From the NCBI GenBank assembly GCA_035626395.1, contig DASPNR010000016.1, positions 1 through 36,983 on the forward strand: a stretch of 36,983 nucleotides of DNA. The letters run 5' to 3'. Position numbers and translations under genes: made by a program. This stretch comes from Candidatus Limnocylindrales bacterium (lineage in GTDB: Bacteria > Desulfobacterota > Binatia > UBA1149 > CAITLU01). Positions 32,868 to 36,983 of the stretch are shown in pieces. The notes below the pieces were generated by a model. It had not been told where the DNA came from, did no database searches, and saw only the letters and a program-made list of their open reading frames with translations. Every line of letters begins with the position of its first letter. The first letter of the stretch is position 1.

Positions 32868-34031
32868 ATGAGCACGGACGCACGAGAGCTGGGATTCGAC
32901 CCCGAGCGCCTGGAACGGCTGCGCCGCACCATCAACGCCGACATCGACGCCGAGCGCTACGACGGCTGCGTCGTGCTCGTCGCCCGCGGCGGCCACGTCG
33001 CGATGCACGAGGCGTTCGGCTTCGCCGACCGCGCCTCGGGCCGGCACGCGCGCACCGACGACGTCTTCTTCTCCATGTCGATCGCCAAGCAGCTGACCAA
33101 CGCCGTCGTCATGATGCGCGTGGAGCGCGGCGACATCGCGCTGACCACGGCCGTGGCGGACGTGATTCCCGAGTTCGGCGTGCTCGGCAAGCAGCACGTC
33201 ACCATCGGCGATCTCATCATCCACAAGGCTGGGCTTCCCCTGGGCATGCCGCCAATGGCCCCGGAGGATTTCGGAAGCATCGAAGCCGTGACGATGGCAA
33301 CGGCGCGCGTCCTGCCCGATGCGACGCCGGGCACGCGCGTCAGCTATGCGGCGGTGGTGGCGCATGCCGTGCTCGCACAGGTAGTGTGCAAGCTCGAAGG
33401 ATGCCGCCGGCCGTTCCGGCGCGTGGTCGCCGAGGATCTGCTCGAGCCGCTCGGAATGAAAGACACGTCGCTGGGAGCGCGGCCCGATCTCGCGCCGCGC
33501 CGGGTCCCGGTGGTCGTGCGCGACCGCACCACCGACATGTTCGACGCCGATCTGCTCGAGGGCGTGGCGGCGATGATGGACGAGAAGTTCGAGATGCCCG
33601 CGGGCGGCTTTCTCACCACCGCGCACGACTTCTACCGCTTCGCCGAATGCTTCCGCCGCGGCGGCGAGCTCGACGGCAAGCGCCTGCTGTCGCCGTCGAC
33701 GATCCGGCTGATGACGACCAATCAGACCGGCGACCTGCCCAACAGCCTGTGGGACTTCGCGCGCACGATGCTCGGCTGGCCGCTGTTCCCCGCCTACCTC
33801 GGCTACGGCTTCTTCGTGCGCGGCGAGGGCGCGTACTTTCCGACGCCGTTCGGGCTGATGAGCTCACCGTCGACGTTCGGCGGCTTCGGCGCCGGCTCGA
33901 ACTGCTTCTGGATCGATCCGGAGCGTGACCTCATCTACGTGTTCCTCTCGGCCGGCCTGATGCGCGAGACCAAGAGCACGCCGCGGCACCAGCGGCTGAG
34001 CGATCTGGTGCAGGCGGCGCTGGTCGGCTGA
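32868..34031 (+). CDS. Serine hydrolase with beta-lactamase class C fold
   Basis: This protein has 387 residues. S71-I72-A73-K74 is the SxxK nucleophile motif, in FFSMSIAKQLT. Y159 in SYAAVVAH marks the YxN site, although Asn is lost. FGGFGAGSNCFW is the equivalent of the KTG-type strand. PF00144 members of this sort are esterases, peptidases or amidases rather than antibiotic resistance enzymes. No signal peptide is visible. ATG 32868 lies four bases after the exported protein gene. The window leaves its backbone region after this gene. Confidence 0.85.
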   Translation: MSTDARELGFDPERLERLRRTINADIDAERYDGCVVLVARGGHVAMHEAFGFADRASGRHARTDDVFFSMSIAKQLTNAVVMMRVERGDIALTTAVADVIPEFGVLGKQHVTIGDLIIHKAGLPLGMPPMAPEDFGSIEAVTMATARVLPDATPGTRVSYAAVVAHAVLAQVVCKLEGCRRPFRRVVAEDLLEPLGMKDTSLGARPDLAPRRVPVVVRDRTTDMFDADLLEGVAAMMDEKFEMPAGGFLTTAHDFYRFAECFRRGGELDGKRLLSPSTIRLMTTNQTGDLPNSLWDFARTMLGWPLFPAYLGYGFFVRGEGAYFPTPFGLMSSPSTFGGFGAGSNCFWIDPERDLIYVFLSAGLMRETKSTPRHQRLSDLVQAALVG

Positions 34032-34083
34032 AAGGCCGCGCGCGGCTCGCTCCGCATCAGGCCGCCGCTTCGCTCAACGTGGC

Positions 34084-34191
34084 TCAACCGCAGACCGCGC
34101 GCGTCGCTCCGACGGCGTCGCTGCGGCCACACAGCTCGTCGCGCTCGAAGGCGTCGATGCCGTAGAGGCGGATGCGGGTGCGCGCGATCTC
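34084..34191 (-). pseudogene. Truncated SNase (thermonuclease-like) gene remnant
   Basis: On the minus strand the short frame reads TRIRLYGIDAFERDELCGRS, the nucleotide-binding start of staphylococcal-nuclease domains (usual form RLYGIDAPE). It ends at a stop at 34084, long before a full domain. Upstream it runs into the 141-bp repeat at 34192. The remnant therefore looks like a gene cut by insertion of the segment to its right. Confidence 0.6.
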
Positions 34192-34332
34192 GCGGATAAG
34201 ACATTCAAACGCACTTCCGCATCGTATCGCTACCGGTTCCATGGTCTCGCCCGGGCCCGATAAGGTCCATTCTGACAACTGCGCGAATGCCGCGAAGGCT
34301 TGCTGGTACCGCTTTCCTGTCCTTTCCTGTCC
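34192..34332 (+). repeat. 141-bp direct repeat, copy 1
   Basis: Identical to 36843-36983 at all but three positions, offset by 2651 bp. It includes the leader and ATG with the first 15 codons of the gene at 34287. Two imperfect GATAAG...ATTC elements lie inside it, about 60 bases apart. Confidence 0.95.
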
Positions 34333-34976
34333 CCGCGCCGCGGGACAGCGCGCAAACCACGGCGGTGCTTAGCGAAAAGACTGTCGTTGGCGGTTCGCGG
34401 GAGCCATGTTACGACAAACTTGGCGAAAACGCGGCGTCACCATGCAATCAGAAAGCGTGCGAGATCGTTGGCGGCGTGTGCCTGAGCAAGACCTCGTTCA
34501 CCGATACACACAATTGCGTTTCCGTGGGGACGGCCCTTGAATCGGATGCTACGTGTGGTGTTTTGAAAAATCAGCGATGCCAGGGCGACGGGGACTGCAA
34601 GTCGACGGAGAAATGCCGCTCTGTGAGGATCGACTGCAATCCGAGCCACGATTTGTCAAGTACGCAGGACGCTCTCTGTGCTCCGGCGAGCTGGAAGGCT
34701 CGGGGCAACGGTGACCCCGTTCAGGGCACCCTCAATGACGCGCGTGCAAGGCTCGCAGACGTCTACGAGTTGACCGGAAACCCAGAGGAGGTCGAGCGCG
34801 TGCGGTCAGGTGCACGACAACTCGACGCCAAGCCAAATCTCAGCAACGGCAGACTCGACGGCGTCGTTGCTGACCTTGACGTGCAGTTGGCGTGCTGGAG
34901 ACAGTGTGTAACCGCCGATGATGATACGCTAGATTGCGACCGCGAATCCACGTCGTGGGGGACCCCGTGTCAGTGA
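34287..34976 (+). CDS. Cys-rich secreted protein of unknown function
   Basis: The 229-residue protein starts MPRRLAGTAFLSFPVPAPRD, a short, weakly hydrophobic export-like stretch. The mature part has about fifteen Cys in a loosely repeated pattern (SPCNQKACEIVGGVC, CQGDGDCKSTEKC), followed by a hydrophilic helical region (about 140-190) and an end CRQCVT...CDRE. No family recognised. The leader and start lie inside the direct repeat, so another copy of the same gene start is at 36938. Codon use is less GC-biased than in the backbone. Confidence 0.65.
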   Translation: MPRRLAGTAFLSFPVPAPRDSAQTTAVLSEKTVVGGSREPCYDKLGENAASPCNQKACEIVGGVCLSKTSFTDTHNCVSVGTALESDATCGVLKNQRCQGDGDCKSTEKCRSVRIDCNPSHDLSSTQDALCAPASWKARGNGDPVQGTLNDARARLADVYELTGNPEEVERVRSGARQLDAKPNLSNGRLDGVVADLDVQLACWRQCVTADDDTLDCDRESTSWGTPCQ

Positions 34977-35016
34977 ATTTGCGCCTGCATATCAAAGTGC
35001 CAAGGGCAGTTACGTG

Positions 35017-36822
35017 ATGATCATATTCAAGCGGCCTTGGGACGATATGAGCTTCGTACACGTTGTCAGTTGGTCTCTCGCTCTTGTGCTGACATCGGTG
35101 GTTCAGGCAGAGGCGACCCTGTCGTTTGGACCTCCCGCGGCGATCGGCTCCCACGCCGTTAGCGATGACCCCGCCGCCTATGAGGGCCGCCCTGTTGTCG
35201 ATGGAGACGAACTCGGGAACTGGATCACCGTTTGGGATGCTGCATCTTCAGCGGCGAGTGACACTGATGTGTACTTCGTCCGTTCTACGGACGATGGGAT
35301 GACGTGGAGCACTCCGCAAACCCTCAATTCGAATGCAGCCTCCGACCCGAACAGCAATGACACTGCCCCGACGGTCACAACAGATGGAGCCGGTATTTGG
35401 ATTGCGGCTTGGGGTCGCGGGGGTGGTCAGGAGGTCACCGTGAGCCGCTCGGCGGATACGGGACAGACCTGGTCTGCTGCCACCGTGCTCGGCGGTGGCC
35501 TGAGACCTGCAATCGCGACAGATGGGCTGGGAACGTGGGGTATCTTCAGCGACGGTGGAGGTACCCAAGTTCAGCTCGATCGGTCTGTCGATGGTGGCCT
35601 GACGTGGCTGCCGCGGCAGCGGCTGGATTTCGACGACGTAAATAATGTCTACAGCGACTTCTTCATCGACGCCGCGACCGACGGTACGGGCAACTGGGTC
35701 GCCTGCTGGCGTCGCGGTGGTACTGTTGTCGCAACGCGCAGCGCCGACAATGGCCAAACGTGGAGTTCGCCGGTGTTTGTGGGGTCCGCCGGCTTTGGAA
35801 GCCCGCTGGGTCTTGCAATGACGACGGACGCCCACGGGTCCTGGGTCATCGCCTGGGGACTTCAGGCCGCGCCGGTTGTGGATGAGGAGACGGGTATCCA
35901 CGTCGCTCGTTCAATCGATAATGGAGCCACATGGTCTGCGCCGCAGCTACTCGCGGCAACATTCGCTTCGGATCATGGGTACGAGGAGGACGTCGGCCTG
36001 GAGGTGGGGCCTGACGGTGCATTCTACGCCAGTTGGCACACGTCATTCGGCACAACAGGTCAGGATCCCGACGTTTTCTTTTCGCGATCACTAGACGGCG
36101 GTCAAACGTGGACCACGCCGTCGGCAGTAAACGTTGGTGCGACACGTGACGGCTCCGCCTCGGACGCACTTGCGACAGTCGGCTATGGCGGCAACGGCGC
36201 CTGGATTGGCGTGTGGGCCTCGGACAATTCGCTAAATGGCACCGTCGGCGATGACCGCGATATTTTCTTCGCACGCGGCCAGGAGGATTGTCCCCCATCA
36301 CCGTCGCCATCCTGCCTGTCGCCAACTCTGCCAGGCCGATCACGCCTGATGTTGAAGGATGGCCCGGGCGGCACTGACAAGCTGGTGTGGAAATGGACTG
36401 CGGGACAGGCCACGACCACCGAGGACCTCGGCGACCCGACCACCGGCACAAGCTATGCATTCTGTATCTATGACAGGCCTGCAGATACCGTGCGCGTAGT
36501 GTTCGAAGCGGATGCCGGTGCGGGATTGGCCTGCACTGACGGACCTTGCTGGATCGCGGCAGGCGACGGCTTTGCCTACCGCGATAGTGCGCTCTCCAAC
36601 GGGTCTATTCGCTCTCTATCTTTGACGCCCGGCAGCGACGGGCGAGCAAAGATCCAACTTCGCGCCGCTGGCGCCGCGTTGGGTCCACCGCGCATGCCGC
36701 TCGTCAAAGCCCCGAACATCATAGCCCAACTCGTGAACACCGAGACTGGCAAGTGCTGGGAAGCAACCTTCTCCAGTGCGACGCTCAACGACAGTTCCCG
36801 GTTCAAAGCGCGATCGGACTAA
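35017..36822 (+). CDS. Sialidase-like secreted protein with six Asp boxes
   Basis: This protein has about 601 residues. After a signal peptide (VSWSLALVLTSVVQA) comes a six-bladed propeller with Asp boxes STDDGMTW, SADTGQTW, SVDGGLTW, SADNGQTW, SIDNGATW and SLDGGQTW. The C-terminal 170 residues (from CLSPTLPGRSRLMLKDG) form a separate domain ending KARSD, a type seen at the end of many secreted proteins of this lineage as I know it. The catalytic Arg triad of true sialidases is not evident, so carbohydrate binding is as likely as hydrolysis. ATG 35017 (GTG 35014, or ATG 35047 directly before the signal peptide) could start it. Confidence 0.82.
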   Translation: MIIFKRPWDDMSFVHVVSWSLALVLTSVVQAEATLSFGPPAAIGSHAVSDDPAAYEGRPVVDGDELGNWITVWDAASSAASDTDVYFVRSTDDGMTWSTPQTLNSNAASDPNSNDTAPTVTTDGAGIWIAAWGRGGGQEVTVSRSADTGQTWSAATVLGGGLRPAIATDGLGTWGIFSDGGGTQVQLDRSVDGGLTWLPRQRLDFDDVNNVYSDFFIDAATDGTGNWVACWRRGGTVVATRSADNGQTWSSPVFVGSAGFGSPLGLAMTTDAHGSWVIAWGLQAAPVVDEETGIHVARSIDNGATWSAPQLLAATFASDHGYEEDVGLEVGPDGAFYASWHTSFGTTGQDPDVFFSRSLDGGQTWTTPSAVNVGATRDGSASDALATVGYGGNGAWIGVWASDNSLNGTVGDDRDIFFARGQEDCPPSPSPSCLSPTLPGRSRLMLKDGPGGTDKLVWKWTAGQATTTEDLGDPTTGTSYAFCIYDRPADTVRVVFEADAGAGLACTDGPCWIAAGDGFAYRDSALSNGSIRSLSLTPGSDGRAKIQLRAAGAALGPPRMPLVKAPNIIAQLVNTETGKCWEATFSSATLNDSSRFKARSD

Positions 36823-36842
36823 GGCTCGTCGAAGGATCGCAT

Positions 36843-36983
36843 GCGGATAAGACATTCAAACGCACTTCCGCATCGTATCGCCACCGGTTCTATGGTCTCG
36901 CCCGGGTCCGATAAGGTCCATTCTGACAACTGCGCGAATGCCGCGAAGGCTTGCTGGTACCGCTTTCCTGTCCTTTCCTGTCC
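36843..36983 (+). repeat. 141-bp direct repeat, copy 2 (continues past the window)
   Basis: Matches 34192-34332 except for three substitutions, and is still matching at the last base of the window, so the repeat is longer than seen. It begins 20 bases after the sialidase-like gene. Confidence 0.95.
36938..36983 (+). CDS. Start of a second copy of the Cys-rich gene (partial)
   Basis: ATG 36938 opens 15 codons identical to those at 34287 (MPRRLAGTAFLSFPV), then the window ends. It is either a tandem duplicate or a paralogue sharing the same leader. Confidence 0.6.
   Translation, partial: MPRRLAGTAFLSFPV

Overview
This is a GC-rich bacterial chromosome segment, most likely from an uncultured Deltaproteobacteria-like lineage (Binatota or Myxococcota type). 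That placement is an inference. It rests on dockerin-like Asp-rich doublets, thrombospondin-3-like Asp repeats, long runs of disintegrin-like Cys repeats, and a C-terminal secreted-protein domain that I associate with such genomes. No rRNA or tRNA gene is visible.

Left edge (1-4586): an integron-type gene cassette array with no integrase in view. Three attC sites (133-218, 1457-1518, 3807-3892) have matching R boxes (GCCCAAC/GTTGGGC types) and hairpin arms. The extrahelical bases of the two 86-bp sites indicate that the array reads right to left, and five of the six genes agree. The central cassette holds three genes: a tandem-TIR protein, a ThsB-type TIR protein (PF08937 type) and a caspase-like protease. 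The ThsB/caspase pair matches the layout of type IV Thoeris anti-phage immunity. The next cassette has another TIR protein with a helical C-terminal region. The array also has an exported Cys-rich protein and the end of an XRE antitoxin-like regulator. An otherwise empty 539-bp stretch with an imperfect inverted repeat separates the array from the chromosome backbone.

Backbone (5116-13046): a ZapG/YhcB-like coiled-coil membrane protein, then a compact Mla-type lipid transport operon (STAS-MlaE permease, MlaF ATPase, MlaD/MCE protein, PqiC-like lipoprotein). These are followed by a HisI-like protein with altered metal ligands and a molybdopterin oxidoreductase.

Middle (13202-22407): an exported hypothetical; a two-gene unit of acyl-CoA synthetase and VOC protein; a PIG-L-like protein overlapping a glycosyltransferase that appears to start at CTG; a small membrane protein; a secreted dockerin-like protein; and two lipoproteins, one a beta-propeller. 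A protein-like remnant lies between two of these.

Right (22513-34031): a large secreted metallophosphoesterase carrying fifteen 32-residue disintegrin-like repeats, a GT87-like membrane glycosyltransferase, a large secreted dockerin-like protein with a Thr/Pro linker, an M20 peptidase with dCTP deaminase, and a three-gene run of RBBP9-like hydrolase, small exported protein and beta-lactamase-fold hydrolase.

Far right (34032-36983): a less GC-rich accessory segment. A nuclease (SNase) gene remnant abuts a 141-bp repeat that recurs 2651 bp downstream at the window edge. Each copy carries a leader plus the first 15 codons of a gene. Between the copies lie a Cys-rich secreted protein and a six-Asp-box sialidase-like protein.
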